Source: JBBRBB01 sp963830175 (lineage in GTDB: Bacteria; Bacteroidota; Bacteroidia; Chitinophagales; Chitinophagaceae). Taken from it: 64,000 nt of DNA. How positions within the stretch are numbered: the stretch's first letter is position 1; each line of letters opens with the position of its first letter. The DNA lies in assembly GCA_963830175.1 (NCBI GenBank), contig CAWHKV010000009.1, forward strand, positions 600,892 through 664,891, in the 5' to 3' direction. Made by a program: the position numbers and the translations under genes. This document shows positions 28,146 to 36,627 of the stretch, piece by piece. The notes under the pieces were generated by a model. The model had not been told where the DNA came from, did no database searches, and saw nothing but the letters and a program-made list of their open reading frames with translations.

Positions 28146-29474
28146 TTATTGCAAAACAGCTTCGCCCGCATTTACCTTTTGAAGGGCTTGTTCAAAGTCT
28201 GCTTTAATATCTTCAATATGTTCAATGCCTACGCTAACCCTCACCTGGTTCGGCAATACTCCGCTCGCTACCTGTTCTTCAGGGCTTAATTGTTCGTGTG
28301 TGGTGGAAGCAGGATGTATTACCAGTGTTTTGGCGTCGCCTACATTGGCAAGGTGACTCGCAAGCTTTAATTCGTTAATGAAAGATGCCGCTTTCTCTTT
28401 CTCGCCTTTTACACCAAATTGCAATATGCCCCCAAAGCCATTCACCAGGTATTTTTTAGCAAGATTGTGATATTGATTATTCTTAAGACCCGGGTACAGT
28501 ACAAAGTCTACCAGTGGGTGTTGCTCTAACCATTCAGCAAGGGCAAGTGCATTGTCAACATGCCTTTGAACACGTAAAGAAAGTGTTTCAAGACCCTGCA
28601 ATAAAAGGAATGAATTAAAAGGGCTTAGGGATGGTCCAAAATCGCGCAAACCCTCAACTCTTGCCCTGATGGCAAAAGCTATGTTAGGTAAACCTAATGG
28701 ATTTCCTTCGCCAAAGACATCCCAAAACTTTAATCCGTGATATCCTTCAGACGGTTCAGTAAACTGCGGAAATTTACCATTGCCCCAGTTATAGTTTCCA
28801 CCGTCTATAATAACACCACCGATAGATGTTCCATGCCCTCCAATCCACTTGGTAGCAGATTCAACCACTACATTTGCTCCCCATTCAAAAGGCCGGAATA
28901 AATAACCGCCTGCACCAAATGTATTATCTATGATCAGTGGCAGGTCGTATTCTTTTGCCAATGCACCAAACTTTTCAAAGTCAGGAACATTTAACTGGGG
29001 ATTGCCAATCGTTTCAAGGTAAATGGCTTTGGTGTTTTTATCAATGTGTTTTACAAAACTTTCTACATTATCGCCATCACCAAATCTCGCTTCCACACCC
29101 AGACGTTTAAAAGCAACTTTAAATTGGTTATATGTTCCTCCATACAAATAAGAGGTAGAAATAAAATTATCACCAGCCTGAAGTATATTATTCAGCGCTA
29201 AAAATTGCGCGGCTTGCCCGCTTCCTGTTGCTAATGCACCCACACCGCCTTCAAGTGCGGCAATACGCTGTTCAAAAACATCCGTTGTGGGGTTCATGAT
29301 ACGCGTGTAAATATTACCGAATTCTTTTAAACCAAAAAGGTTTGCAGCATGTTCTGCATTTTTAAATCCGTAGGAGGTTGTTTGATAAATAGGTACTGCC
29401 CGTGCATTGGTAGTCGGGTCTATTTGTTGGCCTGCATGCAATTGCAGGGTATCGAAATGATGTGTGTTGCTCAT
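28146..29474 (-). CDS. metY: O-acetylhomoserine sulfhydrylase (MetY)
   Basis: 442 residues, a Cys/Met metabolism PLP enzyme. The PLP lysine is in VESATKWIGGHGTSIGG, with PIYQTTSYGF and the Arg of VRVSVGIEHIEDI. The length (about 430-440) and the insertion after GGNYNWGNGKFP are those of O-acetylhomoserine aminocarboxypropyltransferase rather than cystathionine synthase. It makes homocysteine from acetylhomoserine and sulfide, using the product of the MetX enzyme encoded downstream. Confidence 0.95.
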   Translation of the reverse strand: MSNTHHFDTLQLHAGQQIDPTTNARAVPIYQTTSYGFKNAEHAANLFGLKEFGNIYTRIMNPTTDVFEQRIAALEGGVGALATGSGQAAQFLALNNILQAGDNFISTSYLYGGTYNQFKVAFKRLGVEARFGDGDNVESFVKHIDKNTKAIYLETIGNPQLNVPDFEKFGALAKEYDLPLIIDNTFGAGGYLFRPFEWGANVVVESATKWIGGHGTSIGGVIIDGGNYNWGNGKFPQFTEPSEGYHGLKFWDVFGEGNPLGLPNIAFAIRARVEGLRDFGPSLSPFNSFLLLQGLETLSLRVQRHVDNALALAEWLEQHPLVDFVLYPGLKNNQYHNLAKKYLVNGFGGILQFGVKGEKEKAASFINELKLASHLANVGDAKTLVIHPASTTHEQLSPEEQVASGVLPNQVRVSVGIEHIEDIKADFEQALQKVNAGEAVLQ

Positions 29475-29713
29475 AAAAAACTAAATATTTAAGGTATGAA
29501 TGAAAAAAAACTGATTAAAATAAAGAAGGGCGAAGCCCAGGGCGGGGTGTATATATTTTATGCCTTACGGCATACAACAAATGCAGCACATACAAAAGCT
29601 GGGGGCTTTTGTTACAGAGAAAAGATATGTACTTATAAGATTCATTGTTTTGTCGAGGTTTCAAAATTAGGCTTCGCAATTGATTTTTTCCAAAATTATT
29701 TTTAAAAGTTACT
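29475..29713 (-). promoter_or_regulatory. structured 5' leader of metY
   Basis: 239 nt without a credible ORF. On the minus strand it can form three hairpins: ACAAAAGC/GCTTTTGT (29592-29612), ATGCC/GGCAT with loop (29560-29573), and GGGC/GCCC (29528-29538, with alternative pairing to GGGC at 29540-29543). It resembles no SAM riboswitch core I know, but the position before a methionine gene suggests regulation. Confidence 0.35.
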
Positions 29714-30420
29714 TTAATAATTAATGTGTGAATACCTGGCAGCTAAAAGTTGAGCCTTTTCAAAATCTTGTTCTGTATCAATATTTATATAGCATTCAGG
29801 GTTTGATAGTACCCCTTCTACCTTATTGCCAAACAATGAATGGGTTTGTAAAATTGTACCCGTTTTTATAATATACACACTACCATCGCGAATAAATGCA
29901 GGAGGAAGGTCTTGTCTTCGGGTGATAATATTATCATCTCCTATGGCATTGCGTAATGTGCCTTCATCATTTTCTACAAAAACCCAATGGGGATTATAGT
30001 GATGTGGTACCGGTATAACGGAAATCAAAGTATCTGCACCTGTAGCCATAAATTTTTCAATACACTTATCTATAAATCCTGGCTCCCTAAAAGGATATGT
30101 GGGTTGCAACAAACACACTGCATCAAAAGAAATATTATGTTGTTCATAATATTTAAGTGCATGAATAATTACTTCAATCGTAGGTGTGGTATCTGCTGCA
30201 AACTCTTCCGGTCTTTTAAAAGGTGCTGATATATTAAACGTATTTGCCAGTTGCATCATTTCATCACTATCTGTGCTAATGATTACAGCATGTAACAAAG
30301 TAGCCTGTGATGCGCTCTGCAGTGTATAAGTCAATAATGGTTTGCCTGCAAGCAGCTTCATATTTTTATTGAAACACCTTTAGAGCCTTTACGCGCAGGA
30401 ATAATACCAAGCACTTTCAT
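29714..30420 (-). pseudogene. neuA: acylneuraminate cytidylyltransferase (NeuA-like), single frameshift
   Basis: The ATG at 30420 starts MKVLGIIPARKGSKGVSIK, the CTP-binding motif of CMP-nonulosonate synthetases. It then hits TGA at 30358. From ATG 30361 another frame continues MKLLAGKPLLTYTLQSA for 215 residues. Reading SIKN-MKLLAGKPLL, as in the family, needs one more A in the A5 run at 30363-30367. The neuC stop and the 30420 ATG overlap as TAATG, which supports that start. Without the first 20 residues the enzyme would lack its nucleotide-binding loop. It is a true frameshift, a sequence error, or -1 slippage on the A-run. Confidence 0.85.
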
Positions 30421-31580
30421 TATTTATAGTTCAGGGTTTTATGGTGGCGTAATGTAACTGTTGCAAGTACATCAGCAATATTTTTTCCGGCATTACCGCC
30501 TCCGTAAAAATTGGATGGCGCGGGTCTGGACTTATTGATGCAGCTTTTAATTGCTGCCACAATTTCATCTTTATCATATCCACAATCAATCACATTATTT
30601 GCTTTATCCCTTCCATGCTGCCTGGAACCAATATTAACTACCGGCACACCCAGGTATGCACATTCGCGAATACCCACGCTTGAATTGCCAACAAGACATT
30701 TTGAATGATGGAGTAATTTTAAAAAATCTTCCGGCCGCATATTTTTAAAGAAATGTATAAAAGGCAAAGCATGCTTTTCCCTGTAAGCTCTAATGCCATG
30801 CGATAATCCATCAGCCCCCGCATCTACATTAGGCCAAAACCAAAAGGCAGGCATTTGTAATTCTTTCACTGCCTGTAAGGTGTGTTCAATTTGTTCAGCA
30901 GCCTGTGTATATTCTGTGGTAACCGAATGCTGCATCACAACTATGTAACCCTTATCATAATTAAACATTTCGCCCACACCACCATATTTTTCAAATGGAT
31001 CAAAGTCGAGAGAAACAGAATCGATCACATTTGCAGCGAGATCTACTGATGGGCAACCAGTAGTAAATACATAATTCACATCCTCTCCCAATTGAATCAC
31101 GCGCCTGCGGGCACTTTCAGTACTTACAAGATGTATATCTGCAAGCTTTGTATTAGCATGCCGCACCTTTTCATCTATGTTGCCTGTTATCTCACCACCC
31201 TGTATATGTGCAACCGGAATATTTTGATATGCTGCGGCAATAGAGACTGCAAGGGTTTCAAACCTGTCTGCAATTACAACCACCACATCAGGTTTAAGAT
31301 TATAAAAAACATTTGACAGTTCAATTACCCCTAACCCTGTTGTTTTGGCCATGGTTGTTGGGTTTTCGCCTTCCAAAACCATAAAAACTTTGGCGTCAAT
31401 TGCAAATCCATCTTCAATCACAAAGTCATCAACATTTCCATAACGGTTTAGTAATGCCGCGCCGGCAAGTACCAACTGCAATTCAAGATTAATATTTTCT
31501 TTTATTGCCTGCATTGCAGTTTTAACCCTGCTGTAACTGGGCCGCGCAGTAATTACAACACATACTTTTCTTTTTTTCAC
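30420..31580 (-). CDS. neuC: UDP-N-acetylglucosamine 2-epimerase, hydrolysing (NeuC-like)
   Basis: 386 residues of the UDP-GlcNAc 2-epimerase fold, with VVIADRFETLAVSIAA, HIQGGEITGNIDEKVRHA and GNSSVGIRECAYLGVPVVNIGSRQ. NeuC releases UDP and yields ManNAc; the LegG version acts on UDP-2,4-diacetamido sugars. Which applies cannot be decided by eye. It overlaps neuA by one base and is encoded downstream of neuB, giving a complete nonulosonic acid set. Confidence 0.9.
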   Translation of the reverse strand: MKKRKVCVVITARPSYSRVKTAMQAIKENINLELQLVLAGAALLNRYGNVDDFVIEDGFAIDAKVFMVLEGENPTTMAKTTGLGVIELSNVFYNLKPDVVVVIADRFETLAVSIAAAYQNIPVAHIQGGEITGNIDEKVRHANTKLADIHLVSTESARRRVIQLGEDVNYVFTTGCPSVDLAANVIDSVSLDFDPFEKYGGVGEMFNYDKGYIVVMQHSVTTEYTQAAEQIEHTLQAVKELQMPAFWFWPNVDAGADGLSHGIRAYREKHALPFIHFFKNMRPEDFLKLLHHSKCLVGNSSVGIRECAYLGVPVVNIGSRQHGRDKANNVIDCGYDKDEIVAAIKSCINKSRPAPSNFYGGGNAGKNIADVLATVTLRHHKTLNYK

Positions 31581-31596
31581 TTTTATTTTTTTTGTA

Positions 31597-31640
31597 CCCG
31601 TCTAACATTATTAATAATGCTTCGTTGCGTCGCACACTTG
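31597..31640 (+). repeat. dispersed repeat copy C
   Basis: Core GTTGCGTCGCACACTT at 31624-31639, preceded by a segment aligning to copies A and B. It lies between neuB and neuC, next to a separate hairpin. Confidence 0.6.
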
Positions 31641-31646
31641 TGCTGC

Positions 31647-31668
31647 AAACCATTGTCGGCAATGGTTT
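31647..31668. repeat. hairpin at the neuB stop
   Basis: AAACCATTG and CAATGGTTT form a perfect 9-bp stem around TCGG, ending at the neuB stop codon. It could attenuate transcription between neuB and neuC. Confidence 0.5.
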
Positions 31669-32660
31669 CAGCCTATATCATCTTCTGTTAAAAAATCCCA
31701 TTGCGCTTTTTGCTTTTGCAAAGGCTTTCCAATAACCTTACAATATTCTGAGGCGCTAATACCATAGCCTGCTGGTTTTTTAGCCTCCAGCATTTCTTCT
31801 GTTATAATAGTGCCTTTATCAAGTTGCCTGTTTACTGCTAAGGATTTTCCGAAAATATTTTTTAACTGCAATGTTTCGGCATCTAATTGTTTATCTCCTT
31901 TTACCTTAATTGCGGTAGATATATTTACAATGCCATCCACCATTTTCTTTACCTCCGAAATTTCAACAGATGCCTTTGTATCCGGACCAAACATTTGCCT
32001 GCTAAACACTACATGAAATTCAAATACCTCTGCACCCAGTGCCGCTGCCGCAAGGCAGGCATATATGTCACCACTATGATCAGAATAACCTACTGGAATG
32101 TTGTAACGTTCTTTTAATTCCGTTATCAGGTTCAGCTTCCATAATTCCGGGGGCGCAGGGTACGCAGTGGTGCATTGTAAAACAGAAATATCAATCTTTT
32201 TTTCTTTAAAGATTTGAACCGCCATATCCAGTTCATCCCAATCACTTAAACCTGAAGAAAGAATAACAGGTTTATGTAAACGTGCGATTTTATTTAATAA
32301 TAACAGGTTGCTAATTTCTCCTGATCCTATCTTGTATCTTTTTACTCCAATTGTTTCAAGAAGGTCAACTGCTGCGTTTGAAAAGGGACTGCTAATAAAC
32401 TCCAATCCATTTTCTTCACAATGTTTTTTTAACCCTTCCCATTCAGTAGATGTAAATTCCATTCTTTTCCAGTAATCGAACCGGGAGGCATCTCTATAAC
32501 TGAAATTTGTTCTGAAAGGTTCGTGTTTACTGCTTTCTGCTTCAGCTATATGTGTTTGAAATTTTATAGCATTAACCCCTGTTTCTTTAAGGGCATCAAT
32601 ATATGCATGTGCCATTCCCAAACTGCCATCATGCGCCTGCGCTATTTCAGCAATGATCAT
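31668..32660 (-). CDS. neuB: N-acetylneuraminate (or related nonulosonate) synthase
   Basis: 330 residues: a TIM-barrel domain with QAHDGSLGMAHAYIDA, KFQTHIAE, YKIGSGE and GYSDHSGD, followed by a C-terminal SAF antifreeze-like domain (about 270-330, SLAVNRQLDKGTIITEEML). It condenses phosphoenolpyruvate with ManNAc or a diacetamido hexose to make the nine-carbon acid. Gene order neuB-neuC-neuA in the direction of transcription supports a nonulosonic-acid pathway. Confidence 0.92.
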   Translation of the reverse strand: MIIAEIAQAHDGSLGMAHAYIDALKETGVNAIKFQTHIAEAESSKHEPFRTNFSYRDASRFDYWKRMEFTSTEWEGLKKHCEENGLEFISSPFSNAAVDLLETIGVKRYKIGSGEISNLLLLNKIARLHKPVILSSGLSDWDELDMAVQIFKEKKIDISVLQCTTAYPAPPELWKLNLITELKERYNIPVGYSDHSGDIYACLAAAALGAEVFEFHVVFSRQMFGPDTKASVEISEVKKMVDGIVNISTAIKVKGDKQLDAETLQLKNIFGKSLAVNRQLDKGTIITEEMLEAKKPAGYGISASEYCKVIGKPLQKQKAQWDFLTEDDIG

Positions 32661-32669
32661 GCAGAAAAA

Positions 32670-33684
32670 TTAAACATTTTTTTTAATGGCAAGCAATGAA
32701 AAATCGCTTTCTTCTTTTTCAATATTATTTACCAGCTTTCCTAATTTTTCGATTTCCATTTCAACTACATCGCCAGGTTGCAGCCATTGCTCTGTATAAT
32801 TCGGATCATTTAGTTTACCTGTGCCATTAAGTTCAAGAAAACAACCTGTACCCACAGTTCCGCTTCCAATAACATCACCGGGGTGCAACATGGTGCCATA
32901 AGACGCCCGTTCAATTATTTCTGCAAATGTCCAGTCCATATCTCCCAGGTTACCTTCACTTACCTGTATGCCATTGACAAAGCACTTCATATTTAAATTC
33001 CAGCTTTTGCCTGTATGTCCTTCTTTAGCATGACTTCCATAATTTCTTTCAATTCATCCAGAGTAACAAGCCATGGGCCTACTGAAGTGGCGAAATCTTT
33101 GCCTTTTGCAGGTCCCAGGTTTAATAGCATTTCTTCCATTTGCAATCTTCTTGCACTCATATCATTCATGATCATGAGGCCGCCAATATATTCGTCGTGC
33201 TTCTTCTGCTTTAATATTGCGCCCGTGTTTACAAATTACTATGGCTGCCTCCAGTTCAAAATCAAGTTTTTCAAAATGATCGGGCATGCATAATATTTCC
33301 CCGGGACCCTGAACACTGTGGTGGTTGGTGAAATAAAAAATGGGATATTGATCAAACTCTGGTATCATAGGTCCACTTGCGGTTTCTTCTGGCTGCTGCC
33401 ACATGTTGCCGAAAGGCATAGGCATCCCTGCAACTGGTTGGGAAAGGAACAGGGGACAGCAGTTGCACACTATCAATAGGCACTGATCGTTCGTTGCCCA
33501 ACTTGCCGTTGATAATGGCATTATTTACTGCCAGTGCAATGGGATAATTTTCTTCCCAATACGTTAAAAACATGTTCATGGAGGAAGGCAACTCAGGGTG
33601 CATTTCATCCAGGTCATACACCTTATCATCTACAGCTAAGGCAAGCTGGTCATGTTCATCCTTTAAGTAAGAAACTAACTTCAT
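32670..33684 (-). pseudogene. fumarylacetoacetate hydrolase family protein, three frameshifts
   Basis: Four successive frames together give one FAH-fold enzyme. 33684-33352 holds MKLVSYLKDEHDQLA to AFRQHVAAARRNRK. Then PEFDQYPIFYFTNHHSV to VICKHGRN. Then LMIMNDMSARRLQMEE to LVTLDELKE. Then NLNMKCFVNG, GSGTVGTGCFLELNG to the end. Breaks lie near 33365 (extra base), 33188 (extra base) and 33024-33026 (one A missing). The metal-site Glu-containing FELEAAIVI and the GSGTVGTG loop are intact, so the frame is broken but the protein is not diverged. Substrate unknown; it lies inside the sugar operon. Confidence 0.85.
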
Positions 33685-33704
33685 TTTATCTCCTTCATTT
33701 TTTA

Positions 33705-34805
33705 TTAATCTATGGTCGTAATTATTTTCAAATCTTTATCAAGTACCACAAAGCCAGGCGTACTTCCAGGCTGTATAATACCCAAACTTTTATTATTAAT
33801 GGCTTTTGCAGGGTAATAACTGCACATACGCAATGCTTCTTCAACATCAATATTACAGTGGTGCACAAAATTTAAAAAGGCTTTGTGCATAGTTAATGCA
33901 GAGCCACTTAAAATACCGTTACACGTGTATTTATCACCTTCAAAATGATGTGAATAAACCTCATCTTCAGATTCTGTTACTGCATCGGTTATGGCAAATA
34001 TTCTTTCTTTCATTATACTTTTTGCAATGCGAATGGCCGCAAAGTCAACATGATGCCCATCGGGTACAACGCTGCACAAAACACTTGGATGATCCATAAT
34101 AGCCCCTGCCATGCCAGGTGCCCTGTGATTCAATGGGCTCATTGCGTTGAACAAATGTGTTGCGGTGTAAATATTGGTATTAAAAGCATCCGTTGCTTGT
34201 TTATATGATGCATCACTATGACCTGCAGAAACCACCACATCGTGCATTTGAATGAGTTCTATAATTTCATTGCTGCATATTTCCGGGGCAAGGGTTATAA
34301 TCTTTATTACGCCTTTTCCGTAGGCAAGCAATTCAAGTACAGTTTCTTTTTCTGGTGCATGTATCCACGCTTCGTTGTGAGCACCTTTTTTATTTTTGTT
34401 TAGCCAGGGTCCTTCTATATGCAGGCCAAGTACACCTTTTCTTCCATCTTCCCAATACTTTCTTACGGCGTCTATACCTTTATAAAACACATCGTAAGTA
34501 TTAGTTGCTACTGTAGGCATGCACCATGCGGCACCACCTGCCTTACTGTATTCGTAAATATTTTTTACAGCATCACTTTCAGGATATATCGCAAGTAATT
34601 TATTATATGCGCCATAAATCTGTATGTCGATAAATGCAGGCGCAATTATTCCTTCATTAAAAAATTGAGTTTCTACAGATGAAGGAATGTTATTAATTGG
34701 GAGTACCTGCTGTACTTTGTTTTCATGAAACAATATGCCATGATCGTGCAGCATTTCTTTTCCTGTAAAAATTTTTGAGGCAGTGATGGCGTGTATGTTT
34801 TCCAT
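33705..34805 (-). CDS. nagA: N-acetylglucosamine-6-phosphate deacetylase
   Basis: 366 residues, amidohydrolase fold. Visible sites: Glu in GLHIEGPWLN, His in VVSAGHSDA, His in THLFNAMSPL, and Asp in AITDAVTES. In the first metal region the sequence reads FIDIQIYGAYN, with Gln in place of the first His of HxH; E. coli NagA also has Gln here, so this is normal. It releases acetate from GlcNAc-6-P in amino-sugar recycling, which fits next to nonulosonate genes. The 8-nt spacing to the nitrilase gene suggests one operon. Confidence 0.92.
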   Translation of the reverse strand: MENIHAITASKIFTGKEMLHDHGILFHENKVQQVLPINNIPSSVETQFFNEGIIAPAFIDIQIYGAYNKLLAIYPESDAVKNIYEYSKAGGAAWCMPTVATNTYDVFYKGIDAVRKYWEDGRKGVLGLHIEGPWLNKNKKGAHNEAWIHAPEKETVLELLAYGKGVIKIITLAPEICSNEIIELIQMHDVVVSAGHSDASYKQATDAFNTNIYTATHLFNAMSPLNHRAPGMAGAIMDHPSVLCSVVPDGHHVDFAAIRIAKSIMKERIFAITDAVTESEDEVYSHHFEGDKYTCNGILSGSALTMHKAFLNFVHHCNIDVEEALRMCSYYPAKAINNKSLGIIQPGSTPGFVVLDKDLKIITTID

Positions 34806-34813
34806 TCAAAAAA

Positions 34814-35629
34814 TTATTCGTTAATCATAAAAGAATCAGCATCTTTTAAAAATGGAAGAGCGGTTCTCGTTTTAACCAATGATTCTTTATCAAGCGTTAA
34901 GGTGAATATATCTTCTTCATGACTTTTTTGGTACAATATCTCTCCCATTTCATTTACCACCATACTGTCCCCGCTATGATATATGTTATTACCATCATTC
35001 CCAACCCTGTTAACACCAATTACGTAACATTGATTTTCAATAGCCCTTGCCTGCAATAAAGTCTTCCATGCGCTAACACGTTTTTCGGGCCAGTTGGCAA
35101 CATAAATCATTACATCATATTCTGCAAAAGACTCTTCGTTATTTTTTATTTTATCCTGGTCTACACACTGCCGTGACCATACCGGGAATCGTAGATCATA
35201 GCATACCTGCAGGTTTATCTTCCATCCGTTAACAGAAGCTATACAACGTTTTTTGCCCGGTGTGTAATGGTTGTGTTCATCACCCTTTGCGAATAAATGT
35301 CTTTTGTCGTAAATACCTTTTTGCCCGTTGGGAAGCATCCATATCATCCTGTTAAAATAATCAGTTCCATCTTTCATCATTAGACTACCGGTAAGAATAA
35401 TATTTTTTTCTGATGCAACTTTTTTCATCCATTGTATGGTAGTGCCATCCATTGTTTCTGCAAATAATTTGGGTTGCATTGAAAAGCCGGTAGAAAACAT
35501 TTCTGGTAAAACAACCACATTTGTTTTTTGTTGTATGCCGATTATTTTTTCATATAACATGGAAAGATTGGCAGCTTTATCTTCCCAAAACAAATTGGTT
35601 TGAATAATTGAAAAGGTTAATGATGACAT
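34814..35629 (-). CDS. nitrilase-family omega-amidase (YafV-like)
   Basis: 271 residues with the Glu-Lys-Cys triad: Glu in VLPEMFSTGF, Lys in YDKRHLF, Cys in LQVCYDLRFP. These proteins hydrolyse alpha-keto-glutaramate or related amides. The ANWPEKR segment and the closing fold fit the YafV/omega-amidase group. It starts 1 nt after kdsB ends. Confidence 0.88.
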   Translation of the reverse strand: MSSLTFSIIQTNLFWEDKAANLSMLYEKIIGIQQKTNVVVLPEMFSTGFSMQPKLFAETMDGTTIQWMKKVASEKNIILTGSLMMKDGTDYFNRMIWMLPNGQKGIYDKRHLFAKGDEHNHYTPGKKRCIASVNGWKINLQVCYDLRFPVWSRQCVDQDKIKNNEESFAEYDVMIYVANWPEKRVSAWKTLLQARAIENQCYVIGVNRVGNDGNNIYHSGDSMVVNEMGEILYQKSHEEDIFTLTLDKESLVKTRTALPFLKDADSFMINE

Positions 35630-35630
35630 G

Positions 35631-36362
35631 TTACCGTTTTTTTAAAAGAAACTGTTTTGCCTGCTCAAGGTCTTGTGGTGTATCAATGCCAATGCTTGGT
35701 TTATTGGTTATTACCATCTTAATTTTTACACCATTTTCAAGATATCTTAATTGTTCTAATTTTTCAGCATTTTCTAAACGCGTAACCGGCCATTTAGTGA
35801 AATTAATTAACGCCTGCTTACGGTAAGCATATACCCCTATATGCCGGTAACAAACTGTGTTTTCTTCTTTATTTCTGTTATAGGGAATAACCGACCTGCT
35901 AAAGTATAATGCATTATAATTTTTATCGACCACCACTTTTACGCTGTTTGGATCTTGGATTGATTGCTCATCAACCACTTCATGCATTAAGCTGGCAACC
36001 TGCACAGTTGCATCCGTTTTAAATGCATCAGCAAGTTTTTTAAGTGCCAGATGATCTGCAAATGGTTCATCGCCCTGAACATTAATGATGACATCTGCCT
36101 GGATGTTTTCAATTGCTTCTGCAATACGGTCACTGCCACTTTCATGCGGTTTTTTACTCATTATTACCAACCCGCCATTACCTGTAATTTCGTCAAAAAT
36201 TTCTTTGCTGTCTGTAACTACATACACTTCATTAAAAAGAGATGATGCAACCACATTATCATATGTGGTTTGTATCACCGTTTTATTGCCGAGTAACTGC
36301 ATAAGTTTTCCAGGGAACCGGGTGGCAGAAAATCTTGCAGGAATAAGCGCAACAAACCTCAT
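35631..36362 (-). CDS. kdsB: 3-deoxy-manno-octulosonate cytidylyltransferase
   Basis: 243 residues, nucleotidyl transferase with IPARFSATRFPGKLM near the N-terminus, VYVVTDSKEIFDE, and VNVQGDEPFA for Mg and CTP binding. It activates Kdo as CMP-Kdo for LPS inner core synthesis. It is the first gene of the minus-strand run that leads to neuA, linking LPS core and nonulosonate supply. Confidence 0.95.
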   Translation of the reverse strand: MRFVALIPARFSATRFPGKLMQLLGNKTVIQTTYDNVVASSLFNEVYVVTDSKEIFDEITGNGGLVIMSKKPHESGSDRIAEAIENIQADVIINVQGDEPFADHLALKKLADAFKTDATVQVASLMHEVVDEQSIQDPNSVKVVVDKNYNALYFSRSVIPYNRNKEENTVCYRHIGVYAYRKQALINFTKWPVTRLENAEKLEQLRYLENGVKIKMVITNKPSIGIDTPQDLEQAKQFLLKKR

Positions 36363-36432
36363 AATATATCAGGAAATTTAAATGACGGTAAAATTAAGTG
36401 TTAGCTGCAATCGATGGTTGTTGCAGTAAAGC

Positions 36433-36591
36433 TCATTTTTTAGGGATTCCTTTTTTCTTGGTTGTTGGTCTTATGTGGGAAGATCTGCCTGGTCGTTTTC
36501 CTTTTTTACCTATTGCATTTTCCAGCACTTTGCGGCCTTCTTTTACCTTAACAGGTTTGCGGCTTTCACTATTTATTGATATAGCTGTCAT
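36433..36591 (-). CDS. 52-residue very basic protein, unknown
   Basis: A short ORF: MTAISINSESRKPVKVKEGR followed by KVLENAIGKK, GKRPGRSSHI, RPTTKKKGIPKK and a stop. It is rich in Lys, Arg and Gly-Arg, so nucleic acid binding is possible. ATG at 36591, TGA at 36433-36435. An overlapping plus-strand ORF (36398-36631) looks less protein-like. Real coding status is uncertain, but the composition is unlike random sequence. Confidence 0.45.
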   Translation of the reverse strand: MTAISINSESRKPVKVKEGRKVLENAIGKKGKRPGRSSHIRPTTKKKGIPKK

Positions 36592-36627
36592 ATACTTAAA
36601 AATACACCAAAATTTCCGGTGTAATTT

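Noticed and set aside
29496..29705. 69-residue plus-strand ORF upstream of metY
   Set aside because: Lies in the hairpin-rich leader and reads as a chance frame.
29475..29713. SAM riboswitch
   Set aside because: None of the core motifs of the SAM classes I know are present.
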